Assembly (NCBI RefSeq): GCF_904846685.1 | Contig: NZ_CAJHBQ010000002.1 | Span: 673,934-737,933, forward strand | Direction of reading: 5' to 3' | Source of the DNA: Psychrobacter submarinus | GTDB taxonomy: Bacteria; Pseudomonadota; Gammaproteobacteria; Pseudomonadales; Moraxellaceae | Length of the DNA stretch: 64,000 nt | Shown here: positions 36,462 to 46,112 of the stretch, piece by piece | Position numbering within the stretch: position 1 is the stretch's first letter | How the letters are laid out: each line of letters begins with the position of its first letter | Notes under the pieces: generated by a model | Database searches by the model: none | What the model saw: only the letters and a program-made list of their open reading frames with translations | Told to the model about the DNA's origin: nothing | Program-made: the position numbers and the translations under genes

Positions 36462-37433
36462 TCATTTAGAGGAACGCTTCGAACCTCTGCCCCCTTTGCC
36501 TTTAGTAGGACGCTTACCATTACCGCCAGAACTCTTACCGCCGGTAGCCTTACCACGTCCAAAAGGGCGACCGCCTTTAGAAGGCGCTGGAGTTTTAGCG
36601 CCATTCTTGGAGCGCTTACTGTTATCGTTTGTACCTTTTGATTGTGAAGAGCGATTATTATTAGATTTTTTGCGGCGTGTATTAGCAGACCTCTTAGAAG
36701 CATTACTGTCCTCTGACGCAGAGCCTTCTAACGACTTAAGTAAAACGGACATCTCTTTTTGGGTCAAGTCGCGCCAGTCTCCAATAGCAAGACCCTTGAG
36801 ATTGACATTCATAATCCGCGTACGCTCAAGCTTGACGACTTCGTAGCCAAAATGCTCACACATACGGCGGATTTGACGGTTTAGACCTTGCACTAAAGTA
36901 ATGTTGAACACCGTGGGCGCTACTTTAGTCACTGGGCATTTTTTGGTCATTTGTCCCAAAATCGGTACCCCGCCTGCCATACCCTTAATAAAGCTCTCAG
37001 TGATTGGCTTGTTTACTGTTACTAAATACTCTTTTTCGTGGTTATTACCGGCCCGTAATACCTTATTGACCAAATCACCATTGCTGGTCAAAAATATCAA
37101 ACCTTGCGAGTCTTTATCCAAACGGCCAATAGGAAAGATACGTATCCCATGTCTGACAAAATCCACGATGTTATTTTTTTCAGCTTTTTCCGTCGTACTC
37201 ACGATACCAACTGGCTTATTGAGTGCAATAAATACAAAGTCATCAGCGTCTTGCGGCTCAATGAGCTGTCCGTTGACTTTTACTGTGTCTCCAGGCATCA
37301 CTTGATCGCCGATTTGAGCCCGCTTGCCATTGATATATACGTTGCCTTGCTCAATAAAGCGGTCCGCATCTCTACGAGAGCAGATACCACTTTCTCTGAT
37401 GTATTTATTTAAGCGAGTTGAGTTGTTGAACAT
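36462..37433 (-). CDS. rluF: 23S rRNA pseudouridine synthase RluF
   Basis: A 323-residue enzyme of the RsuA family. An S4 RNA-binding domain covers residues 1-60 ([20 protein letters not shown]), followed by the catalytic domain with the Asp in [12 protein letters not shown]. The stretches [33 protein letters not shown] and [12 protein letters not shown] are those of RluF, which modifies U2604 of 23S rRNA. The last 90 residues are a basic Ser/Arg/Lys/Gly-rich tail, probably RNA-binding and common in this family in Moraxellaceae. Leftward and monocistronic. Confidence 0.93.
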   Translation of the reverse strand: MFNNSTRLNKYIRESGICSRRDADRFIEQGNVYINGKRAQIGDQVMPGDTVKVNGQLIEPQDADDFVFIALNKPVGIVSTTEKAEKNNIVDFVRHGIRIFPIGRLDKDSQGLIFLTSNGDLVNKVLRAGNNHEKEYLVTVNKPITESFIKGMAGGVPILGQMTKKCPVTKVAPTVFNITLVQGLNRQIRRMCEHFGYEVVKLERTRIMNVNLKGLAIGDWRDLTQKEMSVLLKSLEGSASEDSNASKRSANTRRKKSNNNRSSQSKGTNDNSKRSKNGAKTPAPSKGGRPFGRGKATGGKSSGGNGKRPTKGKGGRGSKRSSK

Positions 37434-37675
37434 AGAGCACCGTTTTAGCTAATGAAAAGCTTTTATTGCCAAGAAAGCTTATATTAAATGAATGAGTCGT
37501 AATGTATGAGTAGAACTGAGTTGATTTTATTATATAGGAAATTGAGTATTAGTTTTATTTCGAGCAGCCTGTATCCATTATAGGGTTAACCAGAATGACT
37601 TTAAAATATCTTATTGATGCTTTTAAAGTCTCAAACCTATACCAATGAGCAGTAGATGTAGCGATCATCTAACGA

Positions 37676-38389
37676 TTAGAACCAACCGCTCTGCAAAAGG
37701 TGCTCGGTATTACTCACTTTAAAGCCCTCACATAAATCATAAAAGGCTATCGGGTCTTCTATATTATCGAGCAAATCTCGTTTGTTTAGTGCCACAAATA
37801 GCGCTAAAGCATAAGCGGCGCTGTGAATAGACTTTTTGGGATTGAAGGTGATATCGGTAAAGGCTTGATACTGCATTACCTCGCTATGGAGCCGTGTATT
37901 TTGTTTAAGCGCGTTGACGTATAGCCAATCATAAAACATGGTTAGCGGCTCTAAATTCCACTCCATCCCAGAGTCATTGTAACCAATAAGCTGACCTGAA
38001 TGGTGTAAGCGCTCATCTTTTTTGGCTTGTCTTGGCGGCGCATCAAGCAGGTCAGTAAAGGGGCCACCGCGCTCAAACACCTTACTCGCCTGAAAGATAT
38101 TCTCCACGCTATATTGCCCGCCACTGTGCTCATCAGTGAGCTGCAAACTGAGTGGGCTGACTAAGAAACTTAACTTATTGCCCGATTTACTTGATAGCTC
38201 TAAAACATTATTAAAGCCGTATTTTTTACGGATGACCTGATGCAAGTCGTTGATAGATTTTTTCTTTTGACGGCTGGCAAATCCGATATGGCGCTCAAAG
38301 CGAACCATATCTGTTTTGACTAGGTTGTCACTATTGACTCTGGGCATAAATACCGGTCTTTGTTCTACAGCGTTTTGATTTTGTTCCAT
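37676..38389 (-). CDS. Orphan NADAR-like protein (DUF6977 type)
   Basis: A 237-residue cytosolic protein. FASRQKKKSINDLHQ, SVENIFQASKVFERGGPF, LEPLTMFYDWLYVNAL and YQAFTDITFNPKKSIHSAAYA resemble, from memory, the family annotated as DarT1-associated NADAR antitoxins, which remove ADP-ribose from guanine in DNA. That assignment is tentative. No DarT-like toxin, nor any other gene of a toxin pair, is next to it: rluF lies on one side and an SDR gene on the other. It may be a stand-alone DNA de-ADP-ribosylating enzyme or belong to N-glycoside repair. Confidence 0.5.
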   Translation of the reverse strand: MEQNQNAVEQRPVFMPRVNSDNLVKTDMVRFERHIGFASRQKKKSINDLHQVIRKKYGFNNVLELSSKSGNKLSFLVSPLSLQLTDEHSGGQYSVENIFQASKVFERGGPFTDLLDAPPRQAKKDERLHHSGQLIGYNDSGMEWNLEPLTMFYDWLYVNALKQNTRLHSEVMQYQAFTDITFNPKKSIHSAAYALALFVALNKRDLLDNIEDPIAFYDLCEGFKVSNTEHLLQSGWF

Positions 38390-38495
38390 AGTGTATAGTC
38401 TTCAGTTCATCATAATGATGGACATTATACCAAGAGTTGAGGAATTGAAAGCCGTTTTAGTTTAAATACAATTGTGAATGATAAAATGTGAGCAA

Positions 38496-38533
38496 TAAAA
38501 AAGGACAAAATATTGATTATTCTGTCCTTTTCT
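38496..38533 (-). terminator. Terminator of the acyl-CoA/SDR operon
   Basis: AAAGGACA and TGTCCTTT pair around a 15-base loop. On the minus strand the hairpin is followed by six T, which ends the operon about 50 bases past the last stop codon. Confidence 0.8.
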
Positions 38534-38579
38534 TTGGTAACTAATCTACTTGAAACTTTAAAGTATAAAAGGCATAAAG

Positions 38580-39341
38580 TTAAGTCAGCATACCACCATC
38601 CACGAGCACACAAGCGCCAGTAGTATAACTCGACGCGTCTGACACTAAGTACAATACGGTGCCTGCCATCTCATCAGGGTCGGCCACGCGCCCTAGCGGA
38701 ATCGCATGTAGTGCCATATTTAATACTTTATCATTTGACGTCAGTGCTGAGGCAAATTTGGTATCAGTAAGGCCTGGTAATAAAGCGTTGACACGGATAT
38801 TGAACGGGCCACATTCTTTGGCAAACGATTTAGTCATGCTGATAACAGCAGCTTTGGTAATTGAATAGATGCCTTGCTTGTCACCAGCGACAATGCCGTT
38901 GACCGAGGCGGTGTTTAAAATAACGCCGCCGCCCTGCTCTTTCATCATTTTGCCCGCTGCAATAGACATAAAGAAATAACCACGAATATTGACATCGACA
39001 GTCTTTTCAAATGCGCCCAAATCAGTATCTAAGATATGGCCATAATAAGGGTTGGCCGCGGCATTATTGACTAAGATATCGATTTGACCAAATTCGCTTT
39101 TGATGTGCTCAAAGATGGCATCAATCTGATCCATCTCGCCGACGTGACAAGCATAAGCACTGGCTTTATCGCCGTTCTCTACAATACTATCAGCAACCGC
39201 TTGGCAAGCGTCAATCTTACGGCTTGAAACGATAACGTGCGCACCGCGTGATGCCAGCAAGCGCGCAATAGATTCGCCAATACCGCGACTCGCGCCTGTA
39301 ACTAAGGCAATCTTCCCTGTTAAATCAAATAAATCTTTCAT
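38580..39341 (-). CDS. SDR family NAD(P)-dependent oxidoreductase
   Basis: A 253-residue classical short-chain dehydrogenase. It has the cofactor motif TGASRGIG near residue 15, NNAA, and the catalytic Ser and Tyr-x-x-x-Lys in TASVNG and YSITK. It is the last gene of an operon with another SDR, a medium-chain reductase and an acyl-CoA dehydrogenase. 3-hydroxyacyl-CoA or alcohol oxidation in acyl-CoA breakdown is a reasonable role; the substrate is not known. It resembles the DHRS4/FabG-like branch. Confidence 0.88.
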   Translation of the reverse strand: MKDLFDLTGKIALVTGASRGIGESIARLLASRGAHVIVSSRKIDACQAVADSIVENGDKASAYACHVGEMDQIDAIFEHIKSEFGQIDILVNNAAANPYYGHILDTDLGAFEKTVDVNIRGYFFMSIAAGKMMKEQGGGVILNTASVNGIVAGDKQGIYSITKAAVISMTKSFAKECGPFNIRVNALLPGLTDTKFASALTSNDKVLNMALHAIPLGRVADPDEMAGTVLYLVSDASSYTTGACVLVDGGMLT

Positions 39342-39374
39342 TACTCCTCCATAATATTCTTAAATATCTAATGA

Positions 39375-40178
39375 TTACGCTAACATACCACCATCTAAAG
39401 TAAAGGCATGACCATTCATAAAGCTGCTCTCATCGCTGGCAAGCCAAGCGATAGCGCCTGAGATTTCTTCTACTTGACCTAAGCGGCGCAGCGGACTGGC
39501 TTTAATAGTGGCCTGCTGAGCACGCTCATCCATTTTTGCCATGGTGTTCTGTACCATCGGTGTATCAATGAAGCTTGGGCACACGGCATTGAAGCGAATG
39601 TTTGCGCGAGCATACTCGTGAGCCGCTGACTTTGTGAGCCCCATAACGCCATGCTTAGCTGCACTATAAGCAGATAATAATGGCGCAGAGCGCAAGCCTG
39701 CGATAGAGGCCACATTGATCACATGGCCGCCGCCATTAGGCGCTAAGCAAGCAACTGCCGCTCGCATACAGTGCCAAACGCCTTTGAGATTCACCGCGAT
39801 ATTTTTATCAAAATCGTCATCGCTCAGCTCATGCATCGGTTTGGGTGCATGGTCGATACCGGCATTATTAATGACCACATCAAGGCCACCAAGCTCGCTC
39901 ATAGCGAACTTAAATAGCGCGCGAACATCATCACCATCGGTGACATCGACTCGTCTAAAGGTAATGCTATGATTGGCCTCTAGCGCTTCTTTATAGACGC
40001 TATCGCCAAGCTCTTCGTTTCTATCGCCGATCACGACCTTTGCGCCGCGACTGGCTAATAACTTAGCGCTCGCCGCACCAATGCCTGAGGCGCCGCCTGT
40101 AATCAAAATGCGTTTGCCTGCAACGTTTGAGGCAGGTAGGTTGCTTAAATTGTTTGCTGCAAGTCCATTGCTAGTCAT
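39375..40178 (-). CDS. SDR family oxidoreductase
   Basis: A 267-residue short-chain dehydrogenase: TGGASGIG cofactor motif near residue 27, Asp of VVIGDRN suggesting NAD preference, NNAG, catalytic Ser in VASIAG, and YSAAK. C-terminal GHAFTLDGGML is usual. It lies 3 bases after the end of the upstream medium-chain reductase gene, and 33 bases before the next SDR gene, so the operon is tight. Likely acts on a hydroxyacyl-CoA or alcohol; 2,5-dichloro-diol-type names in databases would be unreliable. Confidence 0.88.
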   Translation of the reverse strand: MTSNGLAANNLSNLPASNVAGKRILITGGASGIGAASAKLLASRGAKVVIGDRNEELGDSVYKEALEANHSITFRRVDVTDGDDVRALFKFAMSELGGLDVVINNAGIDHAPKPMHELSDDDFDKNIAVNLKGVWHCMRAAVACLAPNGGGHVINVASIAGLRSAPLLSAYSAAKHGVMGLTKSAAHEYARANIRFNAVCPSFIDTPMVQNTMAKMDERAQQATIKASPLRRLGQVEEISGAIAWLASDESSFMNGHAFTLDGGMLA

Positions 40179-40181
40179 CAG

Positions 40182-41201
40182 TTATTCCTTTACTTGTAAA
40201 ATAAGTTTGCCAAAGTTTTCACCATTAAATAACATCATGAGCGTCTCTGGGAACGTCTCAATCCCTTTGACGATATGATCTTTTACCGTGATATCTCCTG
40301 CTTGAATCCAGCCGGCGATATCTTTCATCGCTACCGGGTACTCTTTGATATTATCAAACACGACGATGCCCTCCATACGCGCGCGATTGACCAGCAAAGA
40401 TAGATAGTTGGCAGGGCCTTTGACCGCTGTCGTATTATTATACTGACTAATCGCACCGCAAATCACAATACGCGCATGGACATTAATTTGAGTTAAGACG
40501 TCATCTAGAATCTCGCCACCGACGTTATCGAAATATACATCAACGCCGTCAGGGCACGCTTGCTTAAGCGCTTTTTTGACGTTCTCGTTTTTGTAATCGA
40601 CCGCGGCATCGAAGCCTAACTCATCAATCAAAAACTGACATTTCTCAGGACCACCGGCGATACCAACGACACGGCAGCCTTTGATTTTGGCGATTTGGCC
40701 AACTAGGCCGCCGACAGCTCCCGCCGCTCCTGAGACCACTACCGTCTCGCCAGCTTTGGGCTCGCCGGTCTTTAGCAGACCGAAATAGCCGGTCATTCCT
40801 GGCATACCGAGTACGCCAAGATAATAAGGCAGCGGCGCTAGATTCGGATCGACCTTATACAAACCCTTGCCATCACTGACCGCATAGGACTGCACACCGT
40901 TATGACCAGAGACAAAATCACCAACGTTGAATTTGTCGTTATTACTTTCGATGACTTCGCCAACCGTACCAGCGCGCATGACATCGCCCATTTGCACCGG
41001 CTCAATGTAGGATTTGGCATCGTTTAACCAGCCGCGCATCGCAGGATCAATAGAGATATAATCAATTCTAATTAAGATCTCGCCATCACCAATACTAGGT
41101 ACTTCGGTCTCGGTATAGTCCCAAGTATCGCGGCTCGGTCTGCCTGTCGGTCTCTCTTTGAGTCGCCACTGCTTATTGATCGGTGTATTTTCAGCTGTCA
41201 T
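40182..41201 (-). CDS. NADP-dependent medium-chain oxidoreductase (CurA/PTGR type)
   Basis: A 339-residue zinc-free reductase of the leukotriene B4 dehydrogenase/curcumin reductase group. Shown by RPTGRPSRDTWDY at the N-terminus, the cofactor motif SGAAGAVGGLVGQIAK, and CDGVDVYFDNVGGEILD-type segment (core PDGVDVYFDNVGG). It reduces alpha,beta-unsaturated carbonyl compounds with NADPH. It sits between an acyl-CoA dehydrogenase gene and two SDR genes, suggesting joint processing of an unsaturated acyl or keto compound. Confidence 0.9.
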   Translation of the reverse strand: MTAENTPINKQWRLKERPTGRPSRDTWDYTETEVPSIGDGEILIRIDYISIDPAMRGWLNDAKSYIEPVQMGDVMRAGTVGEVIESNNDKFNVGDFVSGHNGVQSYAVSDGKGLYKVDPNLAPLPYYLGVLGMPGMTGYFGLLKTGEPKAGETVVVSGAAGAVGGLVGQIAKIKGCRVVGIAGGPEKCQFLIDELGFDAAVDYKNENVKKALKQACPDGVDVYFDNVGGEILDDVLTQINVHARIVICGAISQYNNTTAVKGPANYLSLLVNRARMEGIVVFDNIKEYPVAMKDIAGWIQAGDITVKDHIVKGIETFPETLMMLFNGENFGKLILQVKE

Positions 41202-41247
41202 TATTTATTCCTTTAAATTAATTTTGTGTTCGTGCCATTTATCGAGT

Positions 41248-43053
41248 CTAAAACCACTCTACTTCCATATCGGTACAGACTGAATTATCGTTGTTTAATA
41301 AGTCAATATCACGCTGAATCGTTGGCAACTCCCAGTCGATAAAGTATTTGGCCGCCTGAATTTTGCCATGGTAGAAGTTTTGCTTATCGCTCGCCTGTTC
41401 CTGAGCCAATAGCTGCTCAGCTGTGCTTGCTTGACGAATCCACATCCAGCTCACCACGATTGAGGCAAAGATATTCATCAATGCTTGCGCGTTACCCGTC
41501 AATGTCAGCGCTTTTTCGGTCGGTAGTATTTTGCTTAAATGCACAAGTACGTTGTGTAAGTGCTCGGTATATGGCATAAGTTTACCCGCCAACTTCGCCG
41601 ACTCAGGCGTTGTGATACTTTGCAAGTCATTAGTAATCTCACGCTTAAGAACTTGCATCCCTAAGCCTTGATTTTGCCAAATTTTACGAAATGACAAATC
41701 AAGCGCCTGTACGCCGTTCGTGCCTTCATGAATAGGGTTCAGACGGTTATCACGCCAGAATTGCTCGGCATGATATTCGCGTGTATATCCGGCGCCGCCT
41801 AATACCTGAATGCCTAAATCATTGGCTTTGGGTCCATACTCTGATGGCCAAGCTTTGATCACTGGCGTTAATAAATCTAATAATTCGGATAGCTCGTTCT
41901 GTAGCGTGTCATCATCGCTGGTATTGATACGGTCAATTAAGTTTGAGCCGTACAGACACAATGCCATTGCGCCTTCGGTATAAGCTTTTTGCGCAAGCAG
42001 CATCCGCTTGACATCGCCATGATTGATAATAGCCGTAGCGTCATGCTCAGGCTTATTGTTCGGAGCAATACGACCTTGGGTTCTGTCTTTAGCATAATCA
42101 AGCGAGTACTGATAGCCACGATAGCCGATCATCGCCGCGCCAAAGCCGACACCGATACGCGCTTCATTCATCATCTTAAACATATAGCGTAGACCAAAGT
42201 GCGGCTCGCCGACTAGGTAACCATAACATTCGCCTTTATCACCGAAGCTCAGCGCGGTAGACGTCGTACCGCGGTAGCCAAGCTTATGCAGCAGCCCTGT
42301 CAAATGTACATCGTTACGCTCGCCGATGGAGCCATCCTCTTTTAAGCGATACTTCGGCACCACAAAGAGCGAGATGCCCTTCACGCCGGCAGGTCCGCCT
42401 GGGATTTTGGCCAGCACTAAATGCACAATATTGTCAGACAGCTCATGGTCGCCGCCTGAGATGTAGATTTTGCTGCCTTTAATGCGATATGAGCCGTCTT
42501 CTTGCTCGGTGGCAGTTGTTTTGATATCCGCTAGTGAGGAGCCCGCGTGCGGTTCGGTCAACGCCATCGTACCGGTGAACTCACCTGTCAGCATACGCGG
42601 CATAAAGGCATCTTTGACGTCCTCACTGGCAAAATGCGAGATAACATTGATCGCGGCTGTCGTCAAGAACGGATAAGCGGTAGTCGACGGATTCGCCGCC
42701 ATAAAATAACCTGCGACTGCGGTCATTACCGTCTCAGGTAGCTGCATACCACCAACTTCAAAAGAGTAACGACCAGCGATAAAGCCGGAGTCACGAAAAG
42801 CATCAAAGGCGACTTTGACATCGTCGATCATGCTGACGGTTTTGCCATCGAACTGCGGCTCATCTTTGTCCGCGAGATGATTGTGCGGTAAAAACAAATC
42901 CGTCGCGATCTTATCTGCAGTATCTAGCACGGCATCAAAGGTTTCGCGGTTATGTTCTGAAAACTTAGTATGTTCAGTTAAACGCTCAACATCTAACACA
43001 TCGTAGAGCTGGAAAGGTAATTCATATTCGTTAATCAAAGTATCGGTCGCCAT
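41248..43053 (-). CDS. Acyl-CoA dehydrogenase, 600-residue DmdC-like class
   Basis: A 601-residue FAD enzyme of the long class that includes 3-methylmercaptopropionyl-CoA dehydrogenase. ALTEPHAGSSLADI is the flavin/substrate motif, and NPIHEGTNGVQALDL has the catalytic glutamate. YKIYISGGDHEL-type segment (core SKIYISGGDHE) is also typical. A C-terminal domain of about 130 residues follows. It is the first gene of the leftward operon and is divergent from a GlxA-type regulator 167 bases away. The substrate may be a medium or long acyl-CoA; the DMSP role itself is not supported by neighbours. Confidence 0.9.
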   Translation of the reverse strand: MATDTLINEYELPFQLYDVLDVERLTEHTKFSEHNRETFDAVLDTADKIATDLFLPHNHLADKDEPQFDGKTVSMIDDVKVAFDAFRDSGFIAGRYSFEVGGMQLPETVMTAVAGYFMAANPSTTAYPFLTTAAINVISHFASEDVKDAFMPRMLTGEFTGTMALTEPHAGSSLADIKTTATEQEDGSYRIKGSKIYISGGDHELSDNIVHLVLAKIPGGPAGVKGISLFVVPKYRLKEDGSIGERNDVHLTGLLHKLGYRGTTSTALSFGDKGECYGYLVGEPHFGLRYMFKMMNEARIGVGFGAAMIGYRGYQYSLDYAKDRTQGRIAPNNKPEHDATAIINHGDVKRMLLAQKAYTEGAMALCLYGSNLIDRINTSDDDTLQNELSELLDLLTPVIKAWPSEYGPKANDLGIQVLGGAGYTREYHAEQFWRDNRLNPIHEGTNGVQALDLSFRKIWQNQGLGMQVLKREITNDLQSITTPESAKLAGKLMPYTEHLHNVLVHLSKILPTEKALTLTGNAQALMNIFASIVVSWMWIRQASTAEQLLAQEQASDKQNFYHGKIQAAKYFIDWELPTIQRDIDLLNNDNSVCTDMEVEWF

Positions 43054-43220
43054 AATATTCCCTTGTTATTAAAGCTCATCATTAGCATTAGAGTAATCAT
43101 AAGCTAAATTTTTGCTTTACCGTATTGTCATTTATGACATAATTGAGGTGAAAAACGACATTGGTATGACACTGGTATAAAGAGTGCCTGCATAATAATA
43201 GTCAATAAGGAGAGTAGCCA

Positions 43221-44219
43221 ATGCCGCAAACCAAGCCCTATGAAGTGATTATCCTCGGATTTGATGGCGTGCTCGGTAGCGTGCTTTCAGGAGCGCTGGA
43301 CTTGTTTTCTTTTACTGGCGTCAGCTGGCAGCGTTTTTTGGATTTAGAAGTAAAGCCAAAGTTTAAGGTGCAGATTGCAAGCCTTGGCGGTGTGGATATC
43401 ACCGCCAGTAATCGGCTAGTGATTCAAGCACACTGCGATATCACTACAGTGAGCAAGTGTGACTTACTCCTTATCCCAACCATTGGCGACTCGATAGACA
43501 AGGTACTCAAACAAAACGCAAAGCTGCTACCGCATTTGCAGCGTTTGGCCGCAACTGAGGCTGATATCGCAAGCAATTGTAGCGGCGCTTTTTTTCTAGC
43601 TGAGGCAGGACTCCTCGATGGCAAAACCGCGACTACCCATTGGGGCTACGCTGATAAATTTAAAAGTGATTACCCCTTAGTTGACTTACAAGACAATCAG
43701 TTTGTCACTCAATCAGGGAATATATTTTGCGCGGCAGGAGGGAGCGCTTTTTATGATTTAGCACTGCTACTCATTGAGCGTTATTGCGGCCGTGAGGTCT
43801 CAACGCAAGTAGCCAAGACTCAGATTATTGATAGCAAAAGAGGCAGTCAAAACAGCTATACCAACGTGACGCTGCATAAGCCGCACGGCGATACACTAGT
43901 CAAACAAGTGCAAGAGTATATCGAAAACAACTTCGATCAGCCGCTACAAGTCAGTGATTTAGCTACCATTGTCAATGTCACGCCGCGTACGCTGAATAGA
44001 CGCTTTCAGACCAGTATCGATATGCGCCCTATTGAATATATTCAAGCAGTGCGAATTGAGCAGGCCAAGAGGCTGCTTGAATCACAAGCCGTCACTATCA
44101 AGTCGCTTGCCTATCAGGTTGGCTATAGCGATCTTTCCTCATTTACCCGGCTTTTTAAGCGAGCGACCGAGCTGACGCCAAAGGAGTATCGAGATAAGTT
44201 TTCGCGGCTAGCGATTTAA
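43221..44219 (+). CDS. GlxA-family transcriptional regulator (DJ-1/PfpI + AraC)
   Basis: A 332-residue regulator. The N-terminal DJ-1/PfpI-like domain (about 1-175) includes ASNCSGAFFLAEAGLLDG with a cysteine at the nucleophile elbow. The C-terminal AraC domain has two helix-turn-helices (LQVSDLATIVNVTPRTLNRR and IKSLAYQVGYSDLSSFTRLF, core parts). AGGAGAG precedes ATG. It is transcribed away from the acyl-CoA dehydrogenase operon and most likely controls it. Confidence 0.9.
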   Translation: MPQTKPYEVIILGFDGVLGSVLSGALDLFSFTGVSWQRFLDLEVKPKFKVQIASLGGVDITASNRLVIQAHCDITTVSKCDLLLIPTIGDSIDKVLKQNAKLLPHLQRLAATEADIASNCSGAFFLAEAGLLDGKTATTHWGYADKFKSDYPLVDLQDNQFVTQSGNIFCAAGGSAFYDLALLLIERYCGREVSTQVAKTQIIDSKRGSQNSYTNVTLHKPHGDTLVKQVQEYIENNFDQPLQVSDLATIVNVTPRTLNRRFQTSIDMRPIEYIQAVRIEQAKRLLESQAVTIKSLAYQVGYSDLSSFTRLFKRATELTPKEYRDKFSRLAI

Positions 44220-44284
44220 AGACGAAGTCTTGCAAGCCGCAAATTTAGGTTTTATAGCTGTATTCAATATAGCTAATCCAAAAA

Positions 44285-45142
44285 TCAACGCACTAAAATC
44301 ACCGGTGAGACTGTACTCGCCAAAATCTCAGTCGTCGTACTGCCTAGGAACATCTGCTGCCATTTAGAATGACCATAAGCGCCAATCACCATAATATCGA
44401 TATGATGTTCTAGTTGAAAATTGAGTAGGCCATTGACCGCATCGCCTTGCGGCAGATGATGACAGTCAATACTATAGCCTGCATTTAGTAACTCTGCAGC
44501 GGCCGCGGATAGGCTATTTTTGGAAGTGCTATCGTGATTACCCACCATCACTAAGTGGCCTGGTAGCTTTTTTAGCACTTCGCTCTTAGCGATGCGTTTG
44601 ATGACTTTGATAGCAGTTTTACTCGCGTCAAAAGCAATCATATAACTGCTTGGCTCTTGAAACGGCTCTGAACAAATCAAAATGGGTACATTCGATGCGC
44701 GCGCAACGGTTTCGATTTGACTGCCAATATTGATGCGGCTATTTTTGTGGTCCTCACCGCGGCGCCCCATGACGATCGCGCGGTTCATATCACTGAAATG
44801 CTCGATAGCAGGTAATAGCTTGCTATGACGCTGATAGATATCAACGGCGACATCGAAATGGCTATTGATATAGCTTTTTGCGTCATTCACCAAGGCGGCG
44901 CTATAATTGTTAGCCACCTTGGCTCGGCGTTCATCTATCTCCGACAACTCCTGTAATAGAATCTGACGACTGTCAACGCCAATGCTCCCTGAGAGGTCAC
45001 GCCTAACTGAGGCTGGCACTTCGATTGTATTCAACAAAGCAACCGGCAGACACAGCCGATTAGCGTACCATGCGGCGTAACCACAAATGGACTCGGTCAC
45101 TGCCGAGCCATCAATACAAGCTAAAATATGTTGCGTCGCCAT
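44285..45142 (-). CDS. Tandem universal stress protein
   Basis: A 285-residue protein with two UspA domains. The first begins ILACIDGSAVTESIC and has an ATP-loop like GRRGEDHKNSRINIGS; the second has MIAFDASKTAIKV and GAYGHSKWQQMFLGSTTTE. Both glycine motifs are close to the ATP-binding G-2x-G-9x-G(S/T) form. It acts in the cytoplasm in stress resistance. It stands alone between the regulator and an IS. Confidence 0.9.
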   Translation of the reverse strand: MATQHILACIDGSAVTESICGYAAWYANRLCLPVALLNTIEVPASVRRDLSGSIGVDSRQILLQELSEIDERRAKVANNYSAALVNDAKSYINSHFDVAVDIYQRHSKLLPAIEHFSDMNRAIVMGRRGEDHKNSRINIGSQIETVARASNVPILICSEPFQEPSSYMIAFDASKTAIKVIKRIAKSEVLKKLPGHLVMVGNHDSTSKNSLSAAAAELLNAGYSIDCHHLPQGDAVNGLLNFQLEHHIDIMVIGAYGHSKWQQMFLGSTTTEILASTVSPVILVR

Positions 45143-45209
45143 AATTTATCCTTAAATGCGCTGAGTGCATTATCCTAATATTGATACTCATATTTATAGC
45201 AGATTATTA

Positions 45210-46071
45210 GGGGCTGTATAGAATTGAGAAAACATTGAAAAAAATAAGCAACGCCTTACTCTAATGTTTACCACAACAAAGAAACAAGGCGTCACTTATG
45301 GCTCGCACCAAGCTCAACGATGAACATTGGCACAAGCTATTTATTATATTGCGACAAATTAACGTATATAACAAGCCCAATCTAAGACGTACCGTTGAAG
45401 GCATGTTGTACCGCATACGAGTAGGCTGTCCATGGCGAGACTTACCTTCTTATTTTGGTCATTGGTCTAGCATATATCATCAATACCGTTACTGGCGTAA
45501 AACCGGTAAATGGCAAAAGCTCATGAAGATAGTCACAGCAAACTATGATAGTGAATGGTTATTTATAGACGGTAGCGTGGTCAAAGCTCATCAGCATAGT
45601 ACAGGCGCAGCCAGTCATCTTGATGAGGCCATTGGTAAAAGCGTTGCAGGTAATAGCAGCAAACTGCACTTAGTGGTCGATGCTTGTGGCAACCCTATAC
45701 ATGTTGAGCTGTCAGGTGGGCAAGTACATGACTCTAAGATGGCAAAGGCGTTGATATTTAGCACGATTAATAACCAGACTAAAGCGGTGATTGCAGACAG
45801 GGGCTACGATAGTAGCGATATTAGAGAGTGTATCTTCACGCACTGTGCTCAGTCAGTCATACCTGTTAAGTCGAACTCTAAAAGCTGTAACGACACACTA
45901 GATTGGTATTTGTATCGTTGCCGTCATTTGGTAGAAAACGCTTTTGCTAGATTGAAACATTTTAGGGGCATTGCCACGCGATATGATAAGCTCAAAGATA
46001 GCTATGCAGCGGCGGTAATGCTCGCTTGTGTCTTTATCTGGTTGCCCCTGATTTGAATTCTATACACACCC
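45210..46071 (+). mobile_element. Intact IS5-family element, 862 bp
   Basis: Ends GGGGCTGTATAGAATT at 45210 and a complementary end at 46071 (imperfect near the tip), flanked by TA on both sides, with one full transposase gene. It is related to the deleted element at 7955-8682. Inserted between the usp gene and an acetyltransferase gene. Confidence 0.88.
45298..46056 (+). CDS. IS5-family transposase
   Basis: A 252-residue complete transposase: N-terminal block with GCPWRDLPSYFG, then DDE residues in FIDGSVVKAHQHS, IADRGYDSSDIR and HLVENAFARLKHFRGIATRYDK (core). Single frame without frameshift, so it may be active. Could also provide activity in trans to the 728-bp element if the ends are recognised. 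Confidence 0.92.
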   Translation: MARTKLNDEHWHKLFIILRQINVYNKPNLRRTVEGMLYRIRVGCPWRDLPSYFGHWSSIYHQYRYWRKTGKWQKLMKIVTANYDSEWLFIDGSVVKAHQHSTGAASHLDEAIGKSVAGNSSKLHLVVDACGNPIHVELSGGQVHDSKMAKALIFSTINNQTKAVIADRGYDSSDIRECIFTHCAQSVIPVKSNSKSCNDTLDWYLYRCRHLVENAFARLKHFRGIATRYDKLKDSYAAAVMLACVFIWLPLI

Positions 46072-46112
46072 TAACCCGTATTGATAGTATTTCTAAAATT
46101 TAAAACAAATAT

